NCBI RefSeq assembly: GCF_001927285.1
Contig: NZ_MSIG01000014.1
Coordinates: forward strand, 1-64,000
Origin: Mongoliimonas terrestris
GTDB taxonomy: Bacteria; Pseudomonadota; Alphaproteobacteria; Rhizobiales; Pleomorphomonadaceae
Reading direction: 5' to 3'
DNA: 64,000 nt
A model generated the notes under the pieces. It ran no database searches. It saw nothing but the letters and a program-made list of their open reading frames with translations, and had not been told where the DNA came from. Numbering within the stretch: position 1 is the first letter of the stretch; the number at the start of each line of letters is the position of its first letter. Below, one piece after another: positions 53,161-61,574 of this stretch. The translations under genes were made by a program, and so were the position numbers.

Positions 53161-54068
53161 GGCGGTTCGCGGCGCCCCTTCTCCTCGCCGCGCTGGTCGG
53201 CCTGTCCGCCACCGGCGCCGCACGCCCTGCCGAACCGGAGGTGCGGCTCGACCTGCCGCGCGACCACGGCTGGTGGATCGGCGACGTGCTCGCCATGGCG
53301 GCCGAGATCACCGTGGACGCCGACCTGGTGCTCGACCCGGCCTCGCTGCCTCGGCCGCGCACGGTCGACTACTGGCTGGAACTCCGCGCCGCCGATCTCC
53401 TCGACGGTGGCGTCCGCGACGGCCGGCGGACCTACCGGCTCAGCCTGGAATACCAGACCTTCTATGCCCCGCTGGAGCCGAAGGCGATGACCGTGCCACC
53501 GGTCGTCCTTGCCTTCCGCGCCGGGGGCGACCCGGTCACCGTCACCGTACCGCCGTGGCGCTTCGTCACCGCGCCGGTGCGCGAGATCCTCGCGCCGACG
53601 TCGCCGGCGGCGCTGCGCGACCCGCGCGCGCCCCAGGTGGTCGACACCCTCCCGGCGCAGGTCCGCGCCGGGTCGGCCCTTGCGGTGACGGCGCTCGCGG
53701 GCGGCCTCTTTGCCTGGCACCGCAACCTGCCGCCGTTCCGGCGCCGCGACCGGCCCTTCGCCGACGCCGCCCGGGCCCTCCGGCGCACCCGCAAGGCACC
53801 GGACGGTCCGGACCGTCGGCGCGCCGCGTTGATCGTCCTCCATCGGGCCTTCGACCGGGCGTTCGGCCGCCGCATGGGCGCGGCGGACGTGGCCGCTTTC
53901 GTCACCGCAAAGCCCGCCTTCATGCCGCTCGGGGAGCGGATCGCGGCCTTCTTCGAGGCCTCCCGCGCGGTCTTTTTCGCCGCCACCCCGACCGACGGGG
54001 CGACGTCCGAAGACGACCTTCGCGCCTTCGCCGAAGCCCTCGCGGCCGTGGAAAGGAGGCGCCCATGA
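53157..54068 (+). CDS. mxaA: MxaA, Ca-insertion accessory protein
   Basis: 303-residue protein with an N-terminal signal/anchor (LLLAALVGLSATGAA), a periplasmic domain (LPRDHGWWIGDVLAMAAEIT, SLEYQTFYAPLEPKAMTVPP) and one TM (about residues 175-192). A cytoplasmic tail follows. MxaA is needed for active MDH (Ca insertion) in Methylorubrum and Paracoccus. ATGA overlaps with both neighbours. Confidence 0.88.
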   Translation: MRRFAAPLLLAALVGLSATGAARPAEPEVRLDLPRDHGWWIGDVLAMAAEITVDADLVLDPASLPRPRTVDYWLELRAADLLDGGVRDGRRTYRLSLEYQTFYAPLEPKAMTVPPVVLAFRAGGDPVTVTVPPWRFVTAPVREILAPTSPAALRDPRAPQVVDTLPAQVRAGSALAVTALAGGLFAWHRNLPPFRRRDRPFADAARALRRTRKAPDGPDRRRAALIVLHRAFDRAFGRRMGAADVAAFVTAKPAFMPLGERIAAFFEASRAVFFAATPTDGATSEDDLRAFAEALAAVERRRP

Positions 54069-55099
54069 TCGCCTTCGACCGGCCGTGGCTGCTCCTCCTG
54101 CTCCTGCCGGCCATCCTTCTGCCGCTCCTGGTGCGCCAGCCGTCGCCGTCCGGCGTGCCGGATCTCGGCCTCGTCGTCGCCGATCCGCTCTCCACCGCCG
54201 TGGCGGTCGCGCTCCGTGCGGCCGGGATGATCGCGCTCGCGGCGCTCGTCCTTGCCGTCGCCGGCCCGGGCGTCGGCGGGGGCACGGTCACCCGCGAGGG
54301 CATCGGCGCCAACATTGTCTTCCTGTTCGACCGGTCGTCGAGCATGGACAACAGCTTCGCCGACCGGCTGCCGAACAGCGACGAGGAATCCAAGGCGACC
54401 GTCGCCAAGCGCCTGATCCTGGAGTTCCTGGACCGGCGCCCGCGCGACCGCATCGGCGTCGCGGCCTTTTCCACCACGCCCATGATGGTGATGGGCATCA
54501 ACGACCACCTGAACGCCGTGCGCGGCGCCGTGGCGGCCATCGACAAGCCGGGCCTCGCCCACACCGACGTCGGCCGCGGCCTGATCCTGGCGCTCGACAT
54601 GTTCGGCGAACGGACCGGCGGCGAATCCCGCGCCCTGATCCTGGTGTCGGACGGCGCCGGCGTGATCGGCCGCGAGGTGCAGGACGCCCTTCGCGCGGCG
54701 GTGAAGCGCAGCCCCGCCAACCTCTACTGGCTCTTCATCCGCTCCAAGGGCAGCTACGGCCTTTTCGAGGTGCCGGAACGCAAGTCCGACGACACGCCGC
54801 GCGCCCGTCCGGAGCGCCACCTTCACCTGTTCCTGCAGTCGCTCGGCATTCCCTACAGGGCCCTTGAGGCCCAGTCGCCGGAGGCCATCGGCGAGGCGAT
54901 CGCCGAGATCGACCGGCTGGAATCCAAGCCCATCACCTATGTGGAGACGACGCCGCGCACAGCCCTCGCGCCCTACCTCTACGCCGTCGCTGTGGCGGCC
55001 CTTGCGGCCCTCGCCGCGGCGGTCACGTTGGAGCGGGGCCTCGTCTCCGCCGGCCAAGGCCTCCTGCCGCCGCTCCGGCGGGCGGACGGTGCCCCATGA
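54065..55099 (+). CDS. mxaC: MxaC, membrane VWA protein
   Basis: 344-residue protein with N-terminal hairpin membrane segments (WLLLLLLPAILLPLLVRQP; IALAALVLAVAGPGV), a VWA domain with MIDAS (NIVFLFDRSSSMDNSFADRL) and a C-terminal TM. BatA/BatB-like. Required for MDH activation in known systems. ATGA overlaps on both sides. Confidence 0.9.
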   Translation: MIAFDRPWLLLLLLPAILLPLLVRQPSPSGVPDLGLVVADPLSTAVAVALRAAGMIALAALVLAVAGPGVGGGTVTREGIGANIVFLFDRSSSMDNSFADRLPNSDEESKATVAKRLILEFLDRRPRDRIGVAAFSTTPMMVMGINDHLNAVRGAVAAIDKPGLAHTDVGRGLILALDMFGERTGGESRALILVSDGAGVIGREVQDALRAAVKRSPANLYWLFIRSKGSYGLFEVPERKSDDTPRARPERHLHLFLQSLGIPYRALEAQSPEAIGEAIAEIDRLESKPITYVETTPRTALAPYLYAVAVAALAALAAAVTLERGLVSAGQGLLPPLRRADGAP

Positions 55100-55701
55100 C
55101 GGCGATCACGCTCCGCCGGGCGATCGGCCCCGTCCTCGTCGTCCGTGGCTGGCTGGTCGGGACGGTGCTCGTCCTCGTCGCCCTCATCGGCCTCGGCCTA
55201 GCGCTCGCCGACCTCGCCTTCGTGGTCGAGCAGAAGCGGGCCAACCAGCTCATTCGCGACCTTGCGGCCGGCCGCGACGTGGCCGTCGAGCCCGGCGACG
55301 GCGCGGAAGCCCTTTATGCCCGCGTCCGCTTTCTCACCGAGCGCGGCTTCGTCGACGAGGCCGAGGCGCTCATCGAACCCATCGTGGCGTCCGGCAAAAC
55401 GTCTCTTGCGGCGGCCACCTACCAGAGCGTCGGCAACGCGCGGTTGCTGCTCGCGTTCGAGGCCGGCGAGCGGCAGGACGTGGATGGCGCCGTCCCCCAG
55501 GTGACCCTTGCCAAGGACGCTTACCGGCGGGCGTTGACCCTCACCCCGGACGACTTTGACCTCAAGGTCAACCTGGACCTTGCCAGCCGGCTGGTGCGCG
55601 ACTTCCCCGACAACGGGGAAGGGGAGGGCGAGGAGGAACCCGACGCCAAGCCGAAGAACCTCTGGACCGAGCTTCCCGGCGTGCCGGAGGGGTTGCCATG
55701 A
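55096..55701 (+). CDS. mxaK: MxaK, accessory protein
   Basis: 201-residue protein with one N-terminal membrane anchor (LVGTVLVLVALIGLGLALAD) and a periplasmic TPR-like helical domain (EPGDGAEALYARVRFLTERG, AKDAYRRALTLTPDDFDLK). It lies between mxaC and mxaL as in all mxa clusters, with ATGA overlaps. Confidence 0.87.
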   Translation: MTAITLRRAIGPVLVVRGWLVGTVLVLVALIGLGLALADLAFVVEQKRANQLIRDLAAGRDVAVEPGDGAEALYARVRFLTERGFVDEAEALIEPIVASGKTSLAAATYQSVGNARLLLAFEAGERQDVDGAVPQVTLAKDAYRRALTLTPDDFDLKVNLDLASRLVRDFPDNGEGEGEEEPDAKPKNLWTELPGVPEGLP

Positions 55702-57191
55702 CCCTTCGCGCCGCTCGCTTCGCCCTCTTCCTCGCCGCCGCCGCCCTCGCGCTCGCGGCGGCGTTCCGCCCCTCGGCGGAACGGGAGACGGCGACCTACG
55801 AGATCATGCTGGTGGTCGACATCACCCGCAGCATGAACGCCCGCGACTACACCCTCGACGGCGCGCCGGCGAGCCGCCTCCAGGTCATCCGCGCCCGGCT
55901 GCCGGCGCTGGTGGCGGCGCTGCCCTGCGGCTCCAAGGTCGGGCTCTCCATCTTCACCGAACGGCGCGCCTTCACGATCTTCGACCCGGTGGAGGTGTGC
56001 GATGCCTACCACGTGGTGACCGAGAGCATCGCCGCGCTCGACTGGCGCATGGCCTGGGAGGGCGACAGCCGGGTGGCCGAGGGTCTCTTCCACGCCATCG
56101 GCATGGCGGATAACCGGGGCTACGACCTCGTCTTCCTCACCGATGGGCAGGAGGCGCCGCCGCCGCCGTGGACCGGCGGCGCGACCTTCGAGGGCGAGAC
56201 CGGCCGCGTCGCCGGCCTCGTCGTCGGTGTCGGCGGGCGCACGCCGGTCCCGATCCCCAAGTTCGACGATCGCGGCCGGGAGATCGGCTTCTACGCCATG
56301 GAGGAGATCCCCCAGGAATCCCGAGTCGGCGCCCCGCCGCCCGGCGCGGAGACCCGCGAGGGCTGGCATCCACGCAACAACCCGTTCGGCGAGATGCCGC
56401 CCGGCACCGAGCACCTGACCGCCGTTCGCGAGAGCCACCTCGCGGATCTCGCCCGCCAGGTGGGCTTTTCCTATGCGCCGCTCGGCACCGGCGCTGACCT
56501 TGCCGCCGCCGTGGCGGGCGCCGCACGGCCGCACCCGATCGTCACCCTCACCGACCTTTCTCCCCTCGCCGGCGCCGCCGCCCTCGGCGTCGCGACGCTC
56601 GCCCTCTTGGCCCGCCTCCTCGCGGGCCTCTTCTCGACCATGAAAGGCAGATCCTTGACCCGTCCGGAGTTTCTTCTCGTCGCCGCCGCGCTCCTCGTCG
56701 CCTCCGCCGCACCGGCGGCGGCGCACGGTCCCACCCCGCAGAAGGTCGCCGAAGCTATCGACATCGCCGTCCCGTGCGAACTCATCTGGTCCAAGCTGCG
56801 CGACTTCGGATCGATCGGCGACTGGCATCCCGGCCTTATGAAGGTCGAGGCGACCGGGGCCTCCGAGCGCGGCGCCACCCGAACCATCACCCTTCTCAAC
56901 GGCGAGACCGTGGTGGAGAAGCTCGACGAAGTGAACGGCGACCTGCAGTCCATGTCCTACCGGCTCTCCACGGAGAACCTGAAGGCCCTGCCGGTCAGCT
57001 TCTACACCGCCAAGATGACCGTCAGCCGCCCGGAAGGGGGCGCCAGCTGCCGGGTGGACTGGGAGGGACGCTTCTACCGCGGCGACACCACCAACGAGCC
57101 GCCGCCGGAGCTCAACGACGAGGCGGCCGTCACCGCCATGACGGACTTCTTCAAGGTGGGCCTCACCGGCCTGAAGGAGGCCATGGAGTGA
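55698..57191 (+). CDS. MxaL-MxaD fusion protein
   Basis: One uninterrupted 497-codon frame. Residues 1-314 are MxaL: N-terminal TM, VWA domain with MIDAS (LVVDITRSMNARDY), C-terminal TM (ALGVATLALLARLLAGLF). Residues 315-497 are MxaD: signal-like helix (FLLVAAALLVASAAPAAAHG) and an SRPBCC domain (ELIWSKLRDFGSIGDWHPG). No stop or ribosome site separates them; an internal ATG (56640) lacks a Shine-Dalgarno. The membrane helices would put both domains in the periplasm. In other methylotrophs mxaL and mxaD are separate genes. Confidence 0.85.
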   Translation: MTLRAARFALFLAAAALALAAAFRPSAERETATYEIMLVVDITRSMNARDYTLDGAPASRLQVIRARLPALVAALPCGSKVGLSIFTERRAFTIFDPVEVCDAYHVVTESIAALDWRMAWEGDSRVAEGLFHAIGMADNRGYDLVFLTDGQEAPPPPWTGGATFEGETGRVAGLVVGVGGRTPVPIPKFDDRGREIGFYAMEEIPQESRVGAPPPGAETREGWHPRNNPFGEMPPGTEHLTAVRESHLADLARQVGFSYAPLGTGADLAAAVAGAARPHPIVTLTDLSPLAGAAALGVATLALLARLLAGLFSTMKGRSLTRPEFLLVAAALLVASAAPAAAHGPTPQKVAEAIDIAVPCELIWSKLRDFGSIGDWHPGLMKVEATGASERGATRTITLLNGETVVEKLDEVNGDLQSMSYRLSTENLKALPVSFYTAKMTVSRPEGGASCRVDWEGRFYRGDTTNEPPPELNDEAAVTAMTDFFKVGLTGLKEAME

Positions 57192-58174
57192 CCCGCGCGC
57201 TCGCCGTTCTGGCTCTCTTTTCGGCGCTGGCCGTGCCGGTGCTCGCGCTCGCCTCGACCACGGCGCTCGCCGCGGCCGAGACGGTCGCCGTGCCCGGTTC
57301 GCGTCCGGCGTTCGTCTCGGTGAGCCAGGCGGCGGGGCTCCTCACCGGCCATGACGACACCGGCGCCATGATCGGCAAGGTCGCGCTCGATCGGGCGCCC
57401 GCCGTGCCGGTGGTGACCGCCGACGGCGGCCGGGCCTATGTGAGCCAGCCGGAGCTCGGCACCATCGCGGTCGTGGATCTCGCCACCTGGACGCGCGGCG
57501 AGACCCTCACGGTCGGCGGCCAGCCGTTCGGCCTGGCGCTCACCCGCGACGGCCGCCTTCTCGTTGCCGACTGGAGCGGCAACCGCCTGGTGGAGATCCG
57601 CCTCGCCGACGGCGCCATCCGCGCCGTCCCGGTCGGCCACGCGCCGTCTGCGGTCGTCCTCTCCGCCGACGAGGCCTTCGCCTACACCGTCGACCGGGAG
57701 AGCGACGCGGTCTCCGTCGTCGACCTCGCGGCCTTGCAGGTGACGGAGACCATCGACGTTGGCCGCGCCCCGTTCGCCGCCGCGCTCGCTCCGGACGGCC
57801 GGCGTCTCTTCGTCGCGAACGTGCAGAGCGCCGACCTCTCGGTGATCGACCTTCGCTTCGCCCGCGAGATCGCCCGCGTGCCGATCGGCGGCATGCCCTA
57901 CGGCGTCGCCATCGACCCGGCGAGCGGCCGGGTGGCGGTGACCGACCAGGAGGGCGGCCGTCTCGTTTTCGTGGAGTCCCGGTCGCTGGCGCTCGGCGGC
58001 GTCGCCACCGTCGGCGACTATGCCGAGGGCGTCGCTGCGCTCTCCGGCGGCGTGTTCGCCGTCGCCAACTGGTTCTCCGACAGCCTCACCCTCGTCGACC
58101 CGGGCGGGTCCGAGCCCGTCCGCCACGTGCCGGTCCCCGAGGGGCCGCGCATGCTCGCCGTCGTTCCGCAGTGA
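57188..58174 (+). CDS. PQQ-associated YVTN-type beta-propeller protein
   Basis: 328-residue exported protein: signal peptide (VLALASTTALAAAE), then YVTN/40-residue beta-propeller blades (VTADGGRAYVSQPELGTIAV, AALAPDGRRLFVANVQSADL, AIDPASGRVAVTDQEGG). It resembles the beta-propeller protein typically found with PQQ alcohol dehydrogenase systems. It starts at a GTGA overlap with the mxaL-mxaD stop. It may correspond to mxaE by position, but I do not assert the name. Confidence 0.77.
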   Translation: MTRALAVLALFSALAVPVLALASTTALAAAETVAVPGSRPAFVSVSQAAGLLTGHDDTGAMIGKVALDRAPAVPVVTADGGRAYVSQPELGTIAVVDLATWTRGETLTVGGQPFGLALTRDGRLLVADWSGNRLVEIRLADGAIRAVPVGHAPSAVVLSADEAFAYTVDRESDAVSVVDLAALQVTETIDVGRAPFAAALAPDGRRLFVANVQSADLSVIDLRFAREIARVPIGGMPYGVAIDPASGRVAVTDQEGGRLVFVESRSLALGGVATVGDYAEGVAALSGGVFAVANWFSDSLTLVDPGGSEPVRHVPVPEGPRMLAVVPQ

Positions 58175-58188
58175 CCGGAGTCCCCTCC

Positions 58189-58641
58189 ATGTCGAGGTGC
58201 CTGAATATTCTTCTCGTCCTTGCCCTCCTCGTCCCGATCGGGACGGGGCTCACCGGGGCGGCCCGCGGTGAAACCATTGTGGAGGCGCGCCAGCGGCTGA
58301 TGGTCTCCATCGTCCGGGCCACCAAGGTGCCGCGCGCGATGGTGGCCGGCGAGGCGCCGTTCGACGAGGCCGCCGTCAAGGCCGCCGTCAAGCAGGTGCT
58401 GGAGGCGACCGCCGTCATGCCGCGCCTCTTCCCGGACGGCTCCTTGGACGCGACCTCCACGGCCCTGCCGGCCATCTTCGAGAACCGCGCCGATTTCGAG
58501 ATCCGCCTCCTGGAGCTGGAGAAGGCCGCCGTCGCGCTGGCGTTCGCCGCCAAGCAGGGGCCGGAGGACTTCAAGTTCGCCTTCTCCGAATACGAGGCGT
58601 CCTGCGACAGCTGCCACGCGAAATACCGCAAACCGGAATGA
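58189..58641 (+). CDS. Cytochrome c-like periplasmic protein
   Basis: 150-residue exported protein with signal segment (ILLVLALLVPIGTGLTGAA), a four-helix-type middle (DEAAVKAAVKQVLEATAVMP; NRADFEIRLLELEKAAVALA) and a C-terminal haem motif CDSCHAKY, the arrangement of cytochrome c'/c556. ATG 58189 follows GGAG; a GTG at 58171 overlaps the propeller stop. By position it could be mxaH; that name is not proven. Confidence 0.78.
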   Translation: MSRCLNILLVLALLVPIGTGLTGAARGETIVEARQRLMVSIVRATKVPRAMVAGEAPFDEAAVKAAVKQVLEATAVMPRLFPDGSLDATSTALPAIFENRADFEIRLLELEKAAVALAFAAKQGPEDFKFAFSEYEASCDSCHAKYRKPE

Positions 58642-58688
58642 CGCTGCGGGGGCGTCGTCCCCTGCCAACATGTGGTGAGTAGACCGCC

Positions 58689-61574
58689 ATGGCCGAGACC
58701 CTTGATCCCGAAGCCCCGGCCGCCAAGCCGAAGCGGCCCCGTCGTCCGACCGCGCGCCGCGCCGCCGGCGTGATGCCCGTCCCGGACGAGGCCCCGACGG
58801 CCGATGCCGCCGCGCCGGCCGCCTCGGCTGAGGCGGAGAGCCCGTCGCCGGTGGAAGCGCCCGCCGCCGCAGCCGCCCCCCCGCGAACGGAAGCGGCTCC
58901 GGCTGCCGAACCGTCATCCTGGCAGCGCGCCGCAGCCGCACTTCGCGACGCCGCGCACGCGGCCGTTCGGCGGATCGCCCCGCTCGGCGCCCACGTCGGG
59001 ACCCGCGCGCTCGCCGTCGCCCGCGCCGGGGCGAAAGGCGCTGGCCGCCTTGGGAGCCATGCCGCCGTCGCCGTCGCGCGGATCGGACCTGCATTCCGGC
59101 GCGATCCGCGCCGGGCCGGCTTTGCCGCCCTTGCCGGTGTCGGCGTCCTGGCGCTCGTCGGCTTCCTCGCCGTCATGGTCTGGCAGGAGACCACCGGCAC
59201 CGCCATCGTCGCGCGTGCCCCGGCGCCCGCCATCGCGCCGTCCTCTGTCGCGGCGCGAAACGCCCCGGCAATCGCCCCGCCGTCCGAAGGCGCCGGCCTA
59301 GCCGCCGGCGCCCCGCCGCGCCCGGTCCCCTTGCCGAACGGCGTCGCCATCTCCGATCCGGTCGAGCGTCTCGTGACGACCGGCAGCACTGCGCGCTTCG
59401 CCGGCGGCGCCCTCCAGGTGGAGGTCTCGATGATCTCCCCGAGCGGTGGCGCCGTCCGGGCGAGCCTCAACGGCGGGCCCCTGGAAACCCTCGACGAGGG
59501 CGTGCCGGTCATCGTTTACGCCGGACCGGACGTGTGCAGCGTCACGCTTGCCGGCATCACCCGCGGCGTCGGCCGGATCGCGGCCGCCTGCTCCGGCGGT
59601 GCCGGCACGCGGCTCGGCGCGGAGGCCGCCGTGGAAGCGGAACTTGCCCCGCACCGCTCCGTCCGCGTCCAGCCGGGCGAGACCGCGTCCTTCCTCGACG
59701 AGACGGTCGACATCTACATGGGCTCCGTCACGCCGGGCGGCGCGGCCGTTCGCCTGTCGATCGACGGCGGCGTCCTGGAGGCGATGCCGGTCGGCGGCGC
59801 CAAGGTGTTCACCGCCGGCGACACGCTCTGCGCCCTCACCGTGCGGGCCGCCGATCCGGCGGGCGCGGACCTTTCGGTCGCCTGCTTCGGCCGCCTCGCC
59901 GGCCCGGCCACCGTGGCCGGCGCGGAGGGCGTCTCCAACCGGGTGCGGGCGGAGGTGATGCCGCAGAAGCGCGTCAGCCTCCTTGGCGACCGTGTCCGGA
60001 TCGCCCTCTCCATGGTCTCGCCGGACGGCGAGGCGGTCCGCTGGTCGCTGAACGACGGCGGCCTCAGGACCACCGTCTTCGGTGAGCCCGCGGCGGTGCG
60101 CGTCGGCGACGGCGCCTGCGCCGTCACGCCGCTCGCCCGCACCGACGCCGGTGTGCGCATCAAGGCCGCCTGCGACGACGCCGCCATGAAGGCGCGGCTG
60201 CAGATCACCGCGTCCGAGACCATCGGCGAGGTGATGCCCGGTGCCTCCACGCGCCTCATCGACGGCAAGGTCAAGCTCGGCTTGTCCATGATCTCGCCGG
60301 ACGGCGAGGCGGTGCGGCTCGCCATCAACGACGGCGACCTCCGCACCCTGGAGCGCAACGCCCCGGTGTCGCTCGACTACGGCGCCGGCCTCTGCTCGGT
60401 GGAGTATGCCGGCCGCGCCCCGTCCGGCGCCGCCCGGATCCGGGCCGCCTGCGACGCCGCTGCGCTCGCCTCCGACATCCTCATCCCGGAGCGGACCGAG
60501 CGGGCGGTGCTCTCGCCCGGCGACAGCCGCCTTCTCCTGGAAGGCCGGCTCGCCGTCCGTCTCTCCATGATCTCGCCGGACGGCGAGGCCATCCGCTTCT
60601 CCGCCAACGGCGGCGACCTGCGCACCGCCGACCAGGGCAAGCCGATCCGCTTCCCCGGCATCGAGGGGGCGTGCGAACTCACCTATCTCGGCCGCGAAGG
60701 CACGCGCGCCGTCATGAAGGCCGGCTGCGACGCGGCGGCGCTCGCCCGGCCGCCCTTCCTGCCGGTCCGGACCGAGCGGCTGGACGTCGGCGTGGCGGAT
60801 CCCCGCCAGCTCCAGTCCGGGCGGCTGTCGCTCAACGTCAACATGATCTCCCCGGATCGTCGGGCGCTCCGCATCGACGTCAACGGCGGCGGGCTGAAGA
60901 CCCTGGAGCGCGGCCGGCCGCTCATCGTGCCAGTCGGGCGCGGCGCCTGCCAGATCGGCTTCCTCTCCTACACGAACGGCATGGCGCTTCTGGAGGCCGG
61001 CTGCGACGCGGGCGCCTTCGAGCGGGCGCCGGTGCCGCCGAACCTCGCCGAGGACGTGGACCTCGTCTACCGCACGCCCGTCGCCCTCTTCGATGGCCGC
61101 ATGACGGTGGACCTTTCCATGATCGCGCCCGGCCGCGACGCGGTCCGTGTGGCGGTGGACGGCAAGCTCGCCACCCTGGAAGCCGACAAGCCGCTCACCT
61201 TCCCCATGGAGGGCGAATCCTGCGGGCTCGTCCTCACCGGCATCGGTGCGGACGACCGGGCGCGCCTGCGCGTCGGGTGCGGTGCGGGCCTGAAGGCGGT
61301 GGTCAAGGCCGGACCGATCCCGCCGGAGACCGCGCGCATCGCCACCGGCGAAACCGCCCGTCTCCTCGCCGGAGCCGTTGCGCTCAAGCTGGAGATGATC
61401 TCGCCGAGCCGCACGGGCCTGCGCGTCTCCATCGACGGCGCCAAGGTGTCGAGCCTCGATCGCGGCGTACCCCGCACCATCGACCTCGACGGCCGGCCCT
61501 GCATCATCGATTTCCGGGGCGTCGACCGCACCGGACCCGTGGAACAGGCCATCGTGGAAGGACGCTGCGAATGA
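58689..61574 (+). CDS. Membrane-anchored eight-repeat protein, unknown
   Basis: 961 residues: Ala/Pro-rich basic cytoplasmic tail (1-140), one TM (about 144-166), then eight tandem repeats of about 75-80 residues at roughly 225-301, 321-400, 422-495, 513-589, 605-680, 697-772, 788-864 and 882-960. The consensus core is LSMISPDGEAVRLSINGG, then LxTLExGxP. All 16 Cys sit in the repeats as pairs 18-22 residues apart (such as 477/495 and 662/680), consistent with one disulphide per repeat in the periplasm. ATGA-coupled to an ABC ATPase. I do not recognise the repeat family. Confidence 0.8.
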   Translation: MAETLDPEAPAAKPKRPRRPTARRAAGVMPVPDEAPTADAAAPAASAEAESPSPVEAPAAAAAPPRTEAAPAAEPSSWQRAAAALRDAAHAAVRRIAPLGAHVGTRALAVARAGAKGAGRLGSHAAVAVARIGPAFRRDPRRAGFAALAGVGVLALVGFLAVMVWQETTGTAIVARAPAPAIAPSSVAARNAPAIAPPSEGAGLAAGAPPRPVPLPNGVAISDPVERLVTTGSTARFAGGALQVEVSMISPSGGAVRASLNGGPLETLDEGVPVIVYAGPDVCSVTLAGITRGVGRIAAACSGGAGTRLGAEAAVEAELAPHRSVRVQPGETASFLDETVDIYMGSVTPGGAAVRLSIDGGVLEAMPVGGAKVFTAGDTLCALTVRAADPAGADLSVACFGRLAGPATVAGAEGVSNRVRAEVMPQKRVSLLGDRVRIALSMVSPDGEAVRWSLNDGGLRTTVFGEPAAVRVGDGACAVTPLARTDAGVRIKAACDDAAMKARLQITASETIGEVMPGASTRLIDGKVKLGLSMISPDGEAVRLAINDGDLRTLERNAPVSLDYGAGLCSVEYAGRAPSGAARIRAACDAAALASDILIPERTERAVLSPGDSRLLLEGRLAVRLSMISPDGEAIRFSANGGDLRTADQGKPIRFPGIEGACELTYLGREGTRAVMKAGCDAAALARPPFLPVRTERLDVGVADPRQLQSGRLSLNVNMISPDRRALRIDVNGGGLKTLERGRPLIVPVGRGACQIGFLSYTNGMALLEAGCDAGAFERAPVPPNLAEDVDLVYRTPVALFDGRMTVDLSMIAPGRDAVRVAVDGKLATLEADKPLTFPMEGESCGLVLTGIGADDRARLRVGCGAGLKAVVKAGPIPPETARIATGETARLLAGAVALKLEMISPSRTGLRVSIDGAKVSSLDRGVPRTIDLDGRPCIIDFRGVDRTGPVEQAIVEGRCE

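Noticed and set aside
60000..60620. CRISPR or DNA tandem repeat
   Set aside because: The repeated SPDGEAVR-coding stretches are diverged at DNA level and in frame inside the repeat protein; they are protein repeats, not a CRISPR array.
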